From assembly GCF_002795405.1 (NCBI RefSeq), contig NZ_PHGZ01000015.1, forward strand, positions 1 to 64,000: a stretch of 64,000 nt of DNA. Direction: 5' to 3'. Each line of letters opens with the position of its first letter. Position 1 is the first letter of the stretch. A program made the translations under genes and the position numbers. Shown piece by piece: positions 1 to 9,222 of this stretch. The DNA comes from Caviibacterium pharyngocola (GTDB lineage Bacteria > Pseudomonadota > Gammaproteobacteria > Enterobacterales > Pasteurellaceae). The notes under the pieces were generated by a model. That model was given only the letters and a program-made list of their open reading frames with translations. It was not told where the DNA came from and did no database searches.

Positions 1-48
1 CATCGGTCCGCCCCTACAATATACCCCTTTGTCAATAAACTGAGGATT

Positions 49-939
49 TTATAAATTTTTCAATTTTTCCAACGACGGCGCAAAGTAATAACTGCCGGTC
101 ACGGCTTTGGTAAAACCTAACAGACGATCGGTTTTGCCGTCGCGTTCGCCGAACATACTGAGTAATTGTTGTTCGATATTATACAAGGTTGCACAATATG
201 CGATAAAAAACAGTCCGTTCGTGCCACTTGCCAAGCCGTAAGGCAAGCTTTGACGTAAAATTTTCAAGCCTTTGCCGTTTTCTTTTACATCTACCCGACC
301 GACGTGCGAAGTTTCCGGTACGTCTTCCAATTCAACGCTATCCGGTTTGGTGCGACCGATAACGTTTTCTTGTTTTTCATCACTGAGTTTCGCCCATTTC
401 GGCAAATTATGTTCATAACGTTGCGTGAAAACATAGCTGCCGCCCGCATCTTCGCCTTCGGCAATCGTACCGACCGTAGCGCGCGCGTCGCCTTGCGGAT
501 TTTCCGTACCGTCGATAAAACCGGTTAAATCCCGATCTTCAATCCAACGGAAACCGTGAATTTCCTGTTTTACTTCAATCGCGGCGCCGAATGCTGCAAG
601 CGCGGCCTGCGCGACGGAAAAATTTACATCCGGACGTAAAGATTGAATATGAATTAACAAATCGTTTTGTGTTGCCGGTGCAGATAAATCGCCTTTACCT
701 AGCGTAGAAAAAGGTTTTAATTCCACCGCACTTTGCGCGCCAGCTAATTGCTTCCATACACGATCACCGAATGCCACCACGGCACCTAAATTCGCCTCGG
801 CATATTGCGCCTGAAACGCCGCCAATTTTTCGCAAAAAGTTTTACAAGCTTGCGCAATCGCAGATAAATCCGTAATGTCGGCTTCCAAATAAATCGCCGC
901 TTTGGTATGTTCCAATAAAACACCGCTTTGAATTGTCAT
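49..939 (-). CDS. yfeX: Dyp-type haem peroxidase, YfeX-like
   Basis: Cytoplasmic dye-decolourising peroxidase of 296 residues. The signature GFIDGTENP (near residue 140) supplies the distal Asp of the GxxDG motif, and SHVGRVD (near residue 213) carries the likely proximal haem His. There is no Tat or Sec signal, which separates it from exported EfeB and fits the cytoplasmic YfeX branch of about 300 residues. These enzymes oxidise porphyrinogens with peroxide; release of iron from haem has been claimed and disputed. The gene diverges from the iron-uptake operon starting at 1201, so shared iron control through the intergenic Fur-like site is plausible but inferred. Start ATG at 939 is preceded by a good AGGAG. 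Confidence 0.9.
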   Translation of the reverse strand: MTIQSGVLLEHTKAAIYLEADITDLSAIAQACKTFCEKLAAFQAQYAEANLGAVVAFGDRVWKQLAGAQSAVELKPFSTLGKGDLSAPATQNDLLIHIQSLRPDVNFSVAQAALAAFGAAIEVKQEIHGFRWIEDRDLTGFIDGTENPQGDARATVGTIAEGEDAGGSYVFTQRYEHNLPKWAKLSDEKQENVIGRTKPDSVELEDVPETSHVGRVDVKENGKGLKILRQSLPYGLASGTNGLFFIAYCATLYNIEQQLLSMFGERDGKTDRLLGFTKAVTGSYYFAPSLEKLKNL

Positions 940-1106
940 TGTTAACTCCTATCCAGTTCAAATTTCTGCGTTTATCATAAACGCTTTACCCTTGCGTTTC
1001 AAGGCAACAGCTTGATTATCCAATTAAATTTCCCTTGCCCTAAATTACAAAAACATAACAAAACAAATGCAGGAAAATAACAAAAACCTGTTTTTGATCA
1101 AAAACT

Positions 1107-1125
1107 GATAACAATTCTCATATTC
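1107..1125. promoter_or_regulatory. Candidate Fur box
   Basis: The 19-mer GATAACAATTCTCATATTC matches 13 of 19 positions of the Fur consensus GATAATGATAATCATTATC. It sits in the 261-base gap between the divergent peroxidase gene and the iron-uptake operon, about 75 bases before the fetM ATG. Iron-repressed control of this operon type is established in other bacteria; here it is inferred from the motif and position only. Confidence 0.55.
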
Positions 1126-1200
1126 TTCTTGAAAAATAAAATAATAAGCGGATAATTCCGTTGCAGATAAGAATGACTTTTATTTAGATATTGAGGTGAT

Positions 1201-3114
1201 ATGTTTTTATTCCGTTGTTATCGCGCAATGTTATATTGTGCCGCTGCTTTTTTCTGTGTTGTCGCCAATGCGGAAAATAATTTTCAACAATGGGTCGCGG
1301 ATATTGAAAATCGGTTGGATAAAACCGCATCATTATACGAACAACGTCAAATCGACGACGCCCGCACCGAAGTGCAAATGGCTTATTTCGAAGTGTTCGA
1401 AAACCTAGAAGGCCCGATTCGCATTAATTTCTCCGCACAGAAAAGTTATCAAATGGAAGCGACTTTCGGTGAAATTCGTAAAATGATCGGTGAAGAAAAA
1501 CCGCTTGCCGAGGTAAAAGCAAAAATCGACGGACTCAAAGCCGAATTGCAAGAAGTGTTACCTTCTTTAGCGGACGGTCATCAATTAAACGCTTCCGGAC
1601 AACACGACGTTTATGAACATCCGGAAATCGCCTTACATTGGCAGAAAAGTTTCAAACAAATCGACGATTTATTAGCGCAATCCATTAGCGCCTATGAAAA
1701 AGGCGATTTTGCCGGCGCTAAAAAATTGGTACAACAAGCGCAATACGACGGCTATAAAAATTCCGAAATGGAAATGTCCATTCGCCAAAATCGTTCCGCT
1801 GCCATTTCTTCCGGTATCAATCAACAATTCTACGATCTGATTAAACTGAGCGAACAACCGGATCAACTGAATAATTTAGGCTATCAAACCACCGTTTTAT
1901 TGCAAGATATCGAAGAACAATTACCGAACTTACCGACCACGCGGGAAAGCCAAGCGGTCAGCGAACAAAGTGCGGTGGAAAATTCAACGGATAATGCGAC
2001 GGAACAAGATTGGGCAAGCGTAAGCGCCGAAGTTAATCAACGTATTCAGCAAGCTATTGCGATTTTTGAAAAAGGTGACAATAAAAAAGCAATGCTTGCG
2101 GTGCAAGACGCTTACTTCGACGTCTTCGAAAACAGCGGAATGGAAAATAAAGTCGGCTCGCGCGACAGTAATTTCAAAACCCAACTTGAAGGCTATTTCA
2201 CTCGTTTAGTCAGCTTGATGAAAGCCGGCGCAGAAACTGAAAAGTTACAACAACAAGCCAGCGGATTAAGCCAAGATTTAGCGAAAGCGGTCGAAATGTT
2301 ACAGGGTGGAAAACAAAGCGATTGGGCAATGTTTTTATACAGCTTGTTAATCATTTTACGCGAAGGCTTGGAAGCGTTATTAATCGTCGCGGCGATTGTG
2401 GCTTATTTGGTGAAAAATAATCATCAGGATAAATTGCCGGTGATTCGCCAATCCGTTTATGTGGCACTGGTTGCCAGCGTGATTACCGCCGCAATTTTCC
2501 AATTAGTGTTCTCCAATTCCGGCGCTAGCCGAGAATTATTGGAAGGCTTTACGATGATGATCGCCGTGGTAATGCTATTTATGATGAGCTATTGGCTGTT
2601 ATCCAAAGTCGAAGCGCAAAACTGGAAACGTTATTTGGAAGGCAAACTTTCCGCCGCATTGACCACCGGTTCGTTGATCGGCTTATGGCTCACCAGTTTC
2701 TTAGCGGTCTATCGCGAAGGCGCGGAAACCGTTTTATTCTATTACGCCCTCGCCGGCGACGCCTCAAGTGCGGTCAGTTATTTTTATCTTTTCGCCGGAT
2801 TTATCGTCGGTGCGCTGATTTTAGCAGTTTGCTATTTCGTTATGCGCTATACCGTGGTGAAACTCCCGCTTAAACCGTTTTTTATGTTTACCGGTTCCTT
2901 TATGTATTTAATGGCGTTCGTATTTGCCGGTAAATCGGTGTTGGAATTGATCGAAGGGAAGTTATTCGAGCCGACAATCGTTTCCAACGTACCGGAAATT
3001 TCCTGGTTAGGAATCTACCCTTATGCGGAAACCTTAATTCCGCAAGCGATTTTACTCGTTGCCGCTGTTTTTGCCCTTTTCTATATGAAATATCAAAGCA
3101 AAAAATCAGCTTAA
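1201..3114 (+). CDS. fetM: FTR1-family iron permease with periplasmic helical N-domain
   Basis: Inner-membrane iron permease of 637 residues. A signal-like N-terminus (about 1-24) leads into a 350-residue periplasmic helical region, then about seven membrane helices. The iron-transport motifs are REGLE at residues 387-391 and REGAE at 505-509. The N-domain contains three related helical units near residues 35-70, 150-190 and 275-315, recognisable from the recurring AYFEVFEN, AQYDGYKN and AYFDVFEN segments. The length matches FetM/Cj1658-type proteins rather than the short EfeU. It is first in an eight-gene operon and is expected to work with the downstream P19 protein. GAGG lies just upstream of the chosen ATG. 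Confidence 0.92.
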   Translation: MFLFRCYRAMLYCAAAFFCVVANAENNFQQWVADIENRLDKTASLYEQRQIDDARTEVQMAYFEVFENLEGPIRINFSAQKSYQMEATFGEIRKMIGEEKPLAEVKAKIDGLKAELQEVLPSLADGHQLNASGQHDVYEHPEIALHWQKSFKQIDDLLAQSISAYEKGDFAGAKKLVQQAQYDGYKNSEMEMSIRQNRSAAISSGINQQFYDLIKLSEQPDQLNNLGYQTTVLLQDIEEQLPNLPTTRESQAVSEQSAVENSTDNATEQDWASVSAEVNQRIQQAIAIFEKGDNKKAMLAVQDAYFDVFENSGMENKVGSRDSNFKTQLEGYFTRLVSLMKAGAETEKLQQQASGLSQDLAKAVEMLQGGKQSDWAMFLYSLLIILREGLEALLIVAAIVAYLVKNNHQDKLPVIRQSVYVALVASVITAAIFQLVFSNSGASRELLEGFTMMIAVVMLFMMSYWLLSKVEAQNWKRYLEGKLSAALTTGSLIGLWLTSFLAVYREGAETVLFYYALAGDASSAVSYFYLFAGFIVGALILAVCYFVMRYTVVKLPLKPFFMFTGSFMYLMAFVFAGKSVLELIEGKLFEPTIVSNVPEISWLGIYPYAETLIPQAILLVAAVFALFYMKYQSKKSA

Positions 3115-3153
3115 TTATTGACTATCATATCCCTAAAGAGGAGACATTCGACA

Positions 3154-3675
3154 ATGAAAAAAACATTATTAGCCGCTACCCTATTGGCAAGTATTTTAGC
3201 CGCGCCTTCGGCTTTGGCATTTAAAGAATATCCGATCGGCGAAGCCGTGACGATGAACGAAATGGAAATCGCCGCCGTTTATTTACAACCGGTAGATATG
3301 GAACCGCGTGGTATGGGATTATCGGCGAAAGATTCCGATATTCACTTAGAAGCCGACATTCACGCCACGAAAGGCAATAAAAACGGTTTCGGCGAAGGCG
3401 AATGGATGCCGTATTTGACTATTTCTTATACTTTAGTCAACACCGATACCGGTGAAAAACAAGAAGGTACTTTTATGCCGATGGTTGCCGGCGACGGCCC
3501 GCACTATGGTGCAAACATCAAAATGATGGGCGTGGGTAACTATAAAGTGACTTACCATATCGATCCGCCGCCGAAAGCCGGTATGCACCGTCATACTGAT
3601 GAAGAAACCGGTGTCGGTCGCTGGTGGAAACCTTTTGATGTCAGCTATGAATTTAAATTCACCGGCTTAAATTAA
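3154..3675 (+). CDS. fetP: Periplasmic P19/FetP iron-copper binding protein
   Basis: Secreted protein of 173 residues, P19/Tpd family. I chose the ATG at 3154 because it follows AAAGAGGAG and begins a clear signal peptide ending near ALA; the upstream TTG at 3118 would add 12 residues before it. Likely metal ligands are the Glu/Met-rich GEAVTMNEME segment, the two His of DIHLEADIHA, the His of DGPHYG and the HRH near the C-terminus. P19 proteins are dimers that bind copper and iron and feed the FTR1 permease; that partnership follows from family knowledge and from the neighbouring fetM. Confidence 0.93.
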   Translation: MKKTLLAATLLASILAAPSALAFKEYPIGEAVTMNEMEIAAVYLQPVDMEPRGMGLSAKDSDIHLEADIHATKGNKNGFGEGEWMPYLTISYTLVNTDTGEKQEGTFMPMVAGDGPHYGANIKMMGVGNYKVTYHIDPPPKAGMHRHTDEETGVGRWWKPFDVSYEFKFTGLN

Positions 3676-3689
3676 ATCTTATTTTGCTT

Positions 3690-3710
3690 GGCACGGAAAT
3701 TTTCCGTGCC
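3690..3710 (+). terminator. Hairpin after fetP, possible attenuator
   Basis: A 10-bp perfect stem (GGCACGGAAA with TTTCCGTGCC around one T) followed only by TTTGTG. It lies 15 bases after the fetP stop. The poor T-run suggests partial termination or mRNA end protection, which would give more fetMP message than downstream transporter message. Confidence 0.5.
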
Positions 3711-3795
3711 TTTGTGCTATATTCGACACCTGTTTTATAAGGTGTTTTGTCGTTTTAACACTACAACGAAAAATGCGTTTTTGCCCTAACAAATT

Positions 3796-5196
3796 ATGAA
3801 TTACTACTTTGTCTTTCTCTTACAATCTATTTTGCCGCTTGCCTTGCTGCTCGGTTGCTATCGGGTGAATTATCCCGAAACAAGCATTAAAAAACTGTTT
3901 TGGCTAACCTTTTTCGGTTTGGCTTTCGGTATTGTTATCAGTCTCAATTATCCTACCGGGCAAAAAGCCGCATTAGTCCAAAATGCCGGCTTATTATTTA
4001 CATTCGTTTTGTTTTATGTCTGCCAATTCTTTTCTTCGCGTTTTTTGGCAAATGCGTGGCAATTTATTTTAAGCCTCATCGCCGGTCTGCTTTGGGCAAA
4101 AGATCCGAATATTGCCGCCATTACTAACACCGACGTCATCAATACAGAATTTATTTTGCACCTAAGTGCGGTGATTTTAGGGCTATTTTTCTGCATTTTT
4201 ATCGCGGTTTATTTGGTATTATTGTTCGGTCAAAGCAAAAAATTACAAAAACTGACCGCACTTCGCCTGATAATCATCACCGTGATTACCGCACTTTTAA
4301 TTATTCCGACAGCGGGCGAATTACTATTAAATTTAATGAAATTACAAGTATTGGATTTAACCAAAGCCCGTTTAAGTTTTGTTGCAAAAGCCGGCAATAT
4401 CACGACATATTTTAACTATATCAATGCAGGATTGCTGCTTTTCATTATTGCGGCTTTTGCCTTAAAGGTTTATTCGCCTTATAAAACGCAGGCTCAAAAT
4501 GAAACCCAACCGATTGAAAAACGCAAAAAAACCGCGTTAATGCGCAACGCTTATAAAACCCTATTGTGGGGCGTTTTCGCCGTGTTCACCTTAATCGGCA
4601 GCCAGCTTTATTGGGATCTCGTTGCCTCCCAACCGCCGCGACTTTCCGAAGCCTTGCCGGTGAATTTAGATCAAAATAACAATGTGCGTATTCCGATTGA
4701 ACAAGTCAAAGACGGCAAATTGCACCGTTTTGTCTGGATTGCGGGCGACGGCAAAGCGGTTCGTTTTTTCATCATCAACCGCTCAAGCAAAAATCTCAGT
4801 CTTGCTGCAGTATTTGATGCCTGTATTCTATGCGGCGATCAAGGCTATGTAATGGAAGGCGATCAAGTGGTTTGCGTCGGTTGCGGCGTGCGAATGTTCA
4901 TCCCGTCCATCGGCAAACCGGGCGGGTGTAATCCTGTACCTATCGAAAATTGGCAACAAGAAAACGGTGAAGTGGTCATCAGCCGGAAAAGCTTGGAAGA
5001 CGGGCTGAATTATTTCTCGACCATTGTGGAATTGGATGTGCAAGATCCCGTTGACGGCACGAAATTAAAAAATACAACCGCCGAACATAAATACAATTAC
5101 GACGGAATCACCTACTTTTTTGCGAACGAACAAAATTTAAACGCGTTCCGCGATGATCCCGTTCGTTACATTGAAAAAACGGGAGGCGCACGGTAA
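3796..5196 (+). CDS. Membrane Fe-S-containing protein, DUF2318 family
   Basis: A 466-residue inner-membrane protein with about eight hydrophobic helices in the first 280 residues and a C-terminal DUF2318-type domain. Cysteines 343/346 (CILC) and 360/363 (CVGC), plus Cys378, form a plausible iron-sulfur or metal site outside the membrane. This is the usual third gene of FetMP/P19 iron-uptake loci (Cj1660 in Campylobacter). Its exact reaction is not established; electron transfer to or from the imported iron is the common suggestion. Its stop overlaps the next start as TAATG, indicating translational coupling. Confidence 0.85.
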   Translation: MNYYFVFLLQSILPLALLLGCYRVNYPETSIKKLFWLTFFGLAFGIVISLNYPTGQKAALVQNAGLLFTFVLFYVCQFFSSRFLANAWQFILSLIAGLLWAKDPNIAAITNTDVINTEFILHLSAVILGLFFCIFIAVYLVLLFGQSKKLQKLTALRLIIITVITALLIIPTAGELLLNLMKLQVLDLTKARLSFVAKAGNITTYFNYINAGLLLFIIAAFALKVYSPYKTQAQNETQPIEKRKKTALMRNAYKTLLWGVFAVFTLIGSQLYWDLVASQPPRLSEALPVNLDQNNNVRIPIEQVKDGKLHRFVWIAGDGKAVRFFIINRSSKNLSLAAVFDACILCGDQGYVMEGDQVVCVGCGVRMFIPSIGKPGGCNPVPIENWQQENGEVVISRKSLEDGLNYFSTIVELDVQDPVDGTKLKNTTAEHKYNYDGITYFFANEQNLNAFRDDPVRYIEKTGGAR

Positions 5197-6518
5197 TGCT
5201 GGCAAGAATGTTATTTCAATCTTGGCGACACGGCTTAAAACGTAAGCTGTTAGCCATTATTACGATTTTTCTGGCGGCGGGATTGGTTTCCGCCCTACTT
5301 GCGGTTTCCATTGATATCGGCGACAAAATGGCGCGCGAATTAAAATCTTACGGTGCGAATATTCTTGTCGAACCCGCGGGTAGCGCCGTGTTGCCACAAG
5401 ATATTAGCGGAAACAGCGCGCTTTCCACCCAAGATTTTTTAGACGAAAAAGAACTGCCGAATGTTAAAGACATTTTCTGGCGCAATAATATCGTCGGTTT
5501 TGCACCGCTCTTATCCGCCGAAGTGGACGCCGTTTCCGCGCGCGATAATCAGCCGCAACGCGTCAGTGTTTTAGGCACGTTTTTCGATCGCCCGATTGCC
5601 GTACCCGACGAGGACGATTATCACACCGGACAACGCATTATCAGCCCTTATTGGAAAGTTGAAGGCGATTGGGTGGATGACAGTGCCGAGCAAATCAATA
5701 CGCCGATTCCGTCGCTTATCGGCGAGCAACTTGCCAAAACAACCGGCTGGAAAAAAGGCGATCACTTAACTTTAACCTATCAAGAGGATGAGTTTACCGG
5801 CTCGATTCAAGTTGAAATTAAAGGCGTTTTATCCACCGGCGGCACGGAAGAACAACAGCTGGTAATTCCCTTAAGTGCGGTGCAAAATTTGCTTGATTTA
5901 GACGGTAAAATTCAGGCGATTAAAGTTTCCGCGCTTACCGTTCCTGAAAACGAATTATCGCGCAAAGCCCGTGCCAATGCGGATGCACTGGCGGCGGAAG
6001 AATACGATCGTTGGTATTGCACGGCTTATGTTTCTTCGATTTCTCACCAGCTGGAAGAAGCTATCTCCGGCGCGATTGTTCGTCCGATTTGGCAAGTTGC
6101 GGCATCCGAAGGCGTCGTGATTGAAAAAATTCAACTCTTACTGGCAGTTGTGACGATTGCCGCGTTAATTGCGGCGGCAATGGGAATCGCCTCTTTAATG
6201 ACCACCGGCATTATCGAACGCAGCAAAGAAATCGGTTTGATGAAAGCCTTAGGAGCTTATCAATGGCAAATCGTGTTGTTATTTTATTGCGAAGCCGTAA
6301 TCAGTGCCTTAATCGGCGGCGCGCTCGGCTGTATCGCCGGTTGGGGCTTAGCAAAATTTATCGGCACAGCCCTATTCGGATCGCCGTTAAGTTTTGCTTG
6401 GATCGTGATTCCTTGCGTGCTGGTGCTATCCGTTTTGATCGCATTAATCGGCACTTGGTTCCCGGCGCACCGTATTGCGCGTTTATATCCTGTCGAGGTG
6501 TTGTATGGACGTCAATAA
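5196..6518 (+). CDS. ABC transporter permease, FtsX/MacB-like (first)
   Basis: A 440-residue inner-membrane permease: one N-terminal helix, a large periplasmic domain, then three C-terminal helices in the FtsX arrangement. The cytoplasmic loop holds IIERSKEIGLMKALGA, the conserved FtsX/MacB signature. It is paired with a second, related permease and an ATPase downstream. The same trio follows p19 in Campylobacter. FtsX-fold exporters usually couple ATP hydrolysis to movement of periplasmic domains rather than transport across the membrane, so a role in driving periplasmic iron handling is possible; this is inference. Confidence 0.85.
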   Translation: MLARMLFQSWRHGLKRKLLAIITIFLAAGLVSALLAVSIDIGDKMARELKSYGANILVEPAGSAVLPQDISGNSALSTQDFLDEKELPNVKDIFWRNNIVGFAPLLSAEVDAVSARDNQPQRVSVLGTFFDRPIAVPDEDDYHTGQRIISPYWKVEGDWVDDSAEQINTPIPSLIGEQLAKTTGWKKGDHLTLTYQEDEFTGSIQVEIKGVLSTGGTEEQQLVIPLSAVQNLLDLDGKIQAIKVSALTVPENELSRKARANADALAAEEYDRWYCTAYVSSISHQLEEAISGAIVRPIWQVAASEGVVIEKIQLLLAVVTIAALIAAAMGIASLMTTGIIERSKEIGLMKALGAYQWQIVLLFYCEAVISALIGGALGCIAGWGLAKFIGTALFGSPLSFAWIVIPCVLVLSVLIALIGTWFPAHRIARLYPVEVLYGRQ

Positions 6519-7656
6519 ACCGTTAAAAACCTCAAATGAAATGTTTTGGCGCTTAATATTTCGCTCTCTGCGCTTACGCTTGCAACGAGTCGCCATTATT
6601 TTTGCCGCCCTTACCGTCGGTGCGAGCATTGTCACCGCAATGGCGGCGGTTTATTTTGATATAAACACCAAAATGAGCCAAGAATTGCGTACTTTCGGCG
6701 CCAATTTTTATATCGGTCCGAGCCACGGTACGCTTTTAAAAGAAAGCGAACTTAAGCGCATTTTACATCATTCGCCGCCGGGCTTGATTACCGCAGCCAG
6801 CCCGTATCTTTACGGCATTGCACGTTCCGATTTAGAAAAAATCGTCATAATGGGCGTGTGGTTTGAAGATATGCCGACTCTTGCCCCTTATTGGCAAATT
6901 ACCGGCAGCGCTATCGGCGTGAATTTTGACGATCGTAATGCGATGATCGGCAAAACCCTTGCCGAACGCTTACATTTAAAAGTCGGCGATCAGATAAAAT
7001 TAAGTAAAAATGCCGTGGAAAAACATAGCTTTAAAATCAAAGCCATTGTAGAAAGCGGCGATGCAACGGACAATATGTTAATCGTCAATTTGGAATTCGC
7101 CCAAGATTGGTTGGAAAAAGACGGTTTGGCGACAAATGCATTTCTAAACGTCAAAAACGATCAAGGTCAAGTAGAACAATTCGCTGCGGATTTACAACAG
7201 CGCTATCCCGATTTGGAAATTCGTCCGATTCGAAAAGTATCCGCCTCCGAAGGACAAATTTTAGATAAAATCAAAGGGTTAATGGGATTGATTTCTTTAG
7301 TAATTTTGATCCTCGCCACCCTTTGCGTAAATACAACTTTAATCGCGATTGTCGGCGAACGCGCCAAAGAATTTGCTTTACAAAAAGCCTTGGGCGCTAA
7401 ACGAAGCGACATTGTGAAACAAATCGCAACGGAGATTTTGATCATTGCCGTCTGCGCAATTATTTCGGGCTTAATTATCGGCTATTTCCTTGCCCAAGTG
7501 CTCGGCTTAACCGTTTTCAAAGCCTATATCGATATGCGCTTGCCGGTGATTCCGATTACCATTCTACTTTCGTTAATCGTGGCGTTTATCGCCGTTATTG
7601 TGCCAACCCGCCGCGCGTTGGACATTCAAACTGCCAACGTGTTAAAAGGGGAATAA
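6505..7656 (+). CDS. ABC transporter permease, FtsX/MacB-like (second)
   Basis: Second FtsX-type permease of the iron operon, 383 residues from the ATG at 6505. The frame is open back to 6475, but 6505 gives a 14-base overlap with the previous gene, typical of coupled translation; an ATG at 6541 is a shorter alternative. It has one N-terminal helix, a periplasmic domain and three C-terminal helices, with GERAKEFALQKALGA as the cytoplasmic coupling motif. Two non-identical permeases suggest a heterodimer with two copies of the ATPase encoded next. Confidence 0.84.
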   Translation: MDVNKPLKTSNEMFWRLIFRSLRLRLQRVAIIFAALTVGASIVTAMAAVYFDINTKMSQELRTFGANFYIGPSHGTLLKESELKRILHHSPPGLITAASPYLYGIARSDLEKIVIMGVWFEDMPTLAPYWQITGSAIGVNFDDRNAMIGKTLAERLHLKVGDQIKLSKNAVEKHSFKIKAIVESGDATDNMLIVNLEFAQDWLEKDGLATNAFLNVKNDQGQVEQFAADLQQRYPDLEIRPIRKVSASEGQILDKIKGLMGLISLVILILATLCVNTTLIAIVGERAKEFALQKALGAKRSDIVKQIATEILIIAVCAIISGLIIGYFLAQVLGLTVFKAYIDMRLPVIPITILLSLIVAFIAVIVPTRRALDIQTANVLKGE

Positions 7657-7657
7657 A

Positions 7658-8332
7658 ATGAAAAATTACGTTATTGAAACACAACATTTATATAAAAGAT
7701 TCGATCAAGTGACCGCACTTGAAGATATTAATATTCAAATTGCTACGGGCGAATTCGTGGCGATTATGGGCGCATCGGGTTCCGGCAAAACCACATTAAT
7801 GAATATTTTAACCGGCTTGGACACCGCAACGGAAGGTAAAGTGATTTTAGACGGCGTGGATGCTGCTCAGCTTGACGAAACCGGACGCCAGCGTTTTCGC
7901 GCAGAAAAAATCGGTTTGGTCTTCCAACAATTTCACCTTATTCCCTATTTAACCGCGTTGGAAAACGTGATGCTTGCGCAACATTATCACAGCATTATTG
8001 ACGAACAAGCGGCAAAAGAGGTATTAGAACAAGTGGGTTTGGGTCATCGAATTGATCACCGCCCGAGCCAACTTTCCGGCGGCGAACAGCAACGCGTGTG
8101 TATCGCACGCGCGTTGGTCAATCAACCTCCGGTGATTTTCGCCGACGAACCGACCGGTAACTTAGACGAAAAAAATGAAAAATTGGTGTTGGATTTGCTG
8201 CAAGATCTCAATAAACAAGGACGCACCATCGTGATGGTGACGCACAATCCGGAATTAGGTAAATTAACCGATCGCACGATATTTTTACAACACGGTAAAT
8301 TTTTACGAGAAGAAAAGAATATTCGTCTATGA
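7658..8332 (+). CDS. ABC transporter ATPase, LolD/MacB type
   Basis: A 224-residue ATPase with Walker A GASGSGKTT (about 38-46), Q-loop in VFQQFHLIPY, signature LSGGEQQR, Walker B VIFADEPTGN and the switch His in VMVTHN. It falls in the LolD/MacB/FtsE group that energises FtsX-type permeases, matching the two preceding genes. One base separates it from the second permease, and it overlaps the next gene by ATGA, so the complex is expressed as one unit. Confidence 0.9.
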   Translation: MKNYVIETQHLYKRFDQVTALEDINIQIATGEFVAIMGASGSGKTTLMNILTGLDTATEGKVILDGVDAAQLDETGRQRFRAEKIGLVFQQFHLIPYLTALENVMLAQHYHSIIDEQAAKEVLEQVGLGHRIDHRPSQLSGGEQQRVCIARALVNQPPVIFADEPTGNLDEKNEKLVLDLLQDLNKQGRTIVMVTHNPELGKLTDRTIFLQHGKFLREEKNIRL

Positions 8333-8817
8333 AATTCAATAATTTAATAAAATGGTTACTGATAAGTGCGGTCGGTTTTTGCTTAATTTCCTGTAAGGAG
8401 GAAACGGCAACCGTCGGCGGACAAGCACCGGAAATAGCCGTATTCGATTTACAAGGTCAGCCGGTTAATTTACAAGATTACCAAGGAAAAACCACGCTAC
8501 TGAATTTTTGGTCGGAAACTTGCGGAATCTGTATCGCCGAACTCAAAGAACTGGCACAACTTGAGCAAGAAAATCCGAATAAGATTCATATCTTAGCCAT
8601 TAATATCGACGGTGCGAACGCCGACACGCAGAAAACGGTGGAAAAACGTCAAATTCATTTACCTGTGGTAAAAGATCAAATGAAAATTAGTGCGGAGCGC
8701 TATCAATTAATCGGTACGCCGACCTCATTTATTATTGACCCGCAAGGCAAAATACTTTATAAATTCGAGGGCTTGATTCCCCAAGATATACTGACAAATT
8801 TATTTAAAGGTAACTAA
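8329..8817 (+). CDS. TlpA-like thioredoxin lipoprotein
   Basis: A 162-residue exported thioredoxin-fold protein. The signal peptide ends in a lipobox, LISC, so it should be lipid-anchored facing the periplasm. The active site is CGIC (Cys65, Cys68) in the WSETCGIC context of TlpA/ResA proteins, and the cis-Pro loop is GTPTSF. In the P19 locus of Campylobacter two thioredoxin-like genes occupy this place. It probably keeps cysteines of the DUF2318 protein or the adjacent cytochrome reduced; this is inferred from position. Confidence 0.86.
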   Translation: MKFNNLIKWLLISAVGFCLISCKEETATVGGQAPEIAVFDLQGQPVNLQDYQGKTTLLNFWSETCGICIAELKELAQLEQENPNKIHILAINIDGANADTQKTVEKRQIHLPVVKDQMKISAERYQLIGTPTSFIIDPQGKILYKFEGLIPQDILTNLFKGN

Positions 8818-9125
8818 TGAAAACATCCTACTCTACACTGGCGATCGCCGCATTAACCTTATGTACCGCCACTGCCGGCTATGCGGATCTTGAGCGCGGG
8901 AAACGTTTATTTAACCAATCTTGCGCAATGTGTCACGGTAAACAAGGCGAAAAATCGGCACTCGACCAATCCGCGTTGTTAAATACATTAAAAACCGATG
9001 AAATTATCACCGCACTTCAAGCGCGCAAAGCGGGTGAAATCGTCGGTGCCGGCAATGCGGCGAAAAACCGCCTTAGCGAAGAAGATATGAAAAGTCTTGC
9101 CGAATATATCGAAACCTTGAAATAA
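8817..9125 (+). CDS. Small periplasmic c-type cytochrome
   Basis: A 102-residue monohaem cytochrome c with a signal peptide (about 1-23) and one haem site CAMCH (Cys36, Cys39, His40). Size and the C-terminal LAEYIETL helix fit class I cytochromes; the only good candidate distal ligand is the Met in EEDMKSL. It is the last gene of the iron operon, coupled by TAATG to the thioredoxin gene, and ends at a strong terminator. Campylobacter P19 loci do not usually end in a cytochrome, so here electron delivery to the iron system may pass through a haem protein; that is inference. Confidence 0.85.
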   Translation: MKTSYSTLAIAALTLCTATAGYADLERGKRLFNQSCAMCHGKQGEKSALDQSALLNTLKTDEIITALQARKAGEIVGAGNAAKNRLSEEDMKSLAEYIETLK

Positions 9126-9152
9126 CTAGGTTTTACATTGGAAAAGACGAAA

Positions 9153-9180
9153 GGGATACCGCTTGGTATCCCTTTTCTTT
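9153..9180 (+). terminator. Rho-independent terminator of the iron operon
   Basis: Perfect 8-bp stem GGGATACC/GGTATCCC with loop GCTT, followed by TTTTCTTT, 27 bases past the cytochrome stop. Confidence 0.9.
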
Positions 9181-9222
9181 GACATAAATTCAATACAGAT
9201 TTTATCCTGGCAGTGTCGATAG

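Noticed and set aside
1-48. Possible end of a preceding gene
   Set aside because: Too short to judge; no frame can be supported before the peroxidase stop.
1201-3675. EfeUOB interpretation, with the divergent Dyp peroxidase as EfeB
   Set aside because: There is no EfeO gene, the peroxidase lacks a Tat signal, and P19 plus the ABC/thioredoxin genes define the FetMP-type locus.
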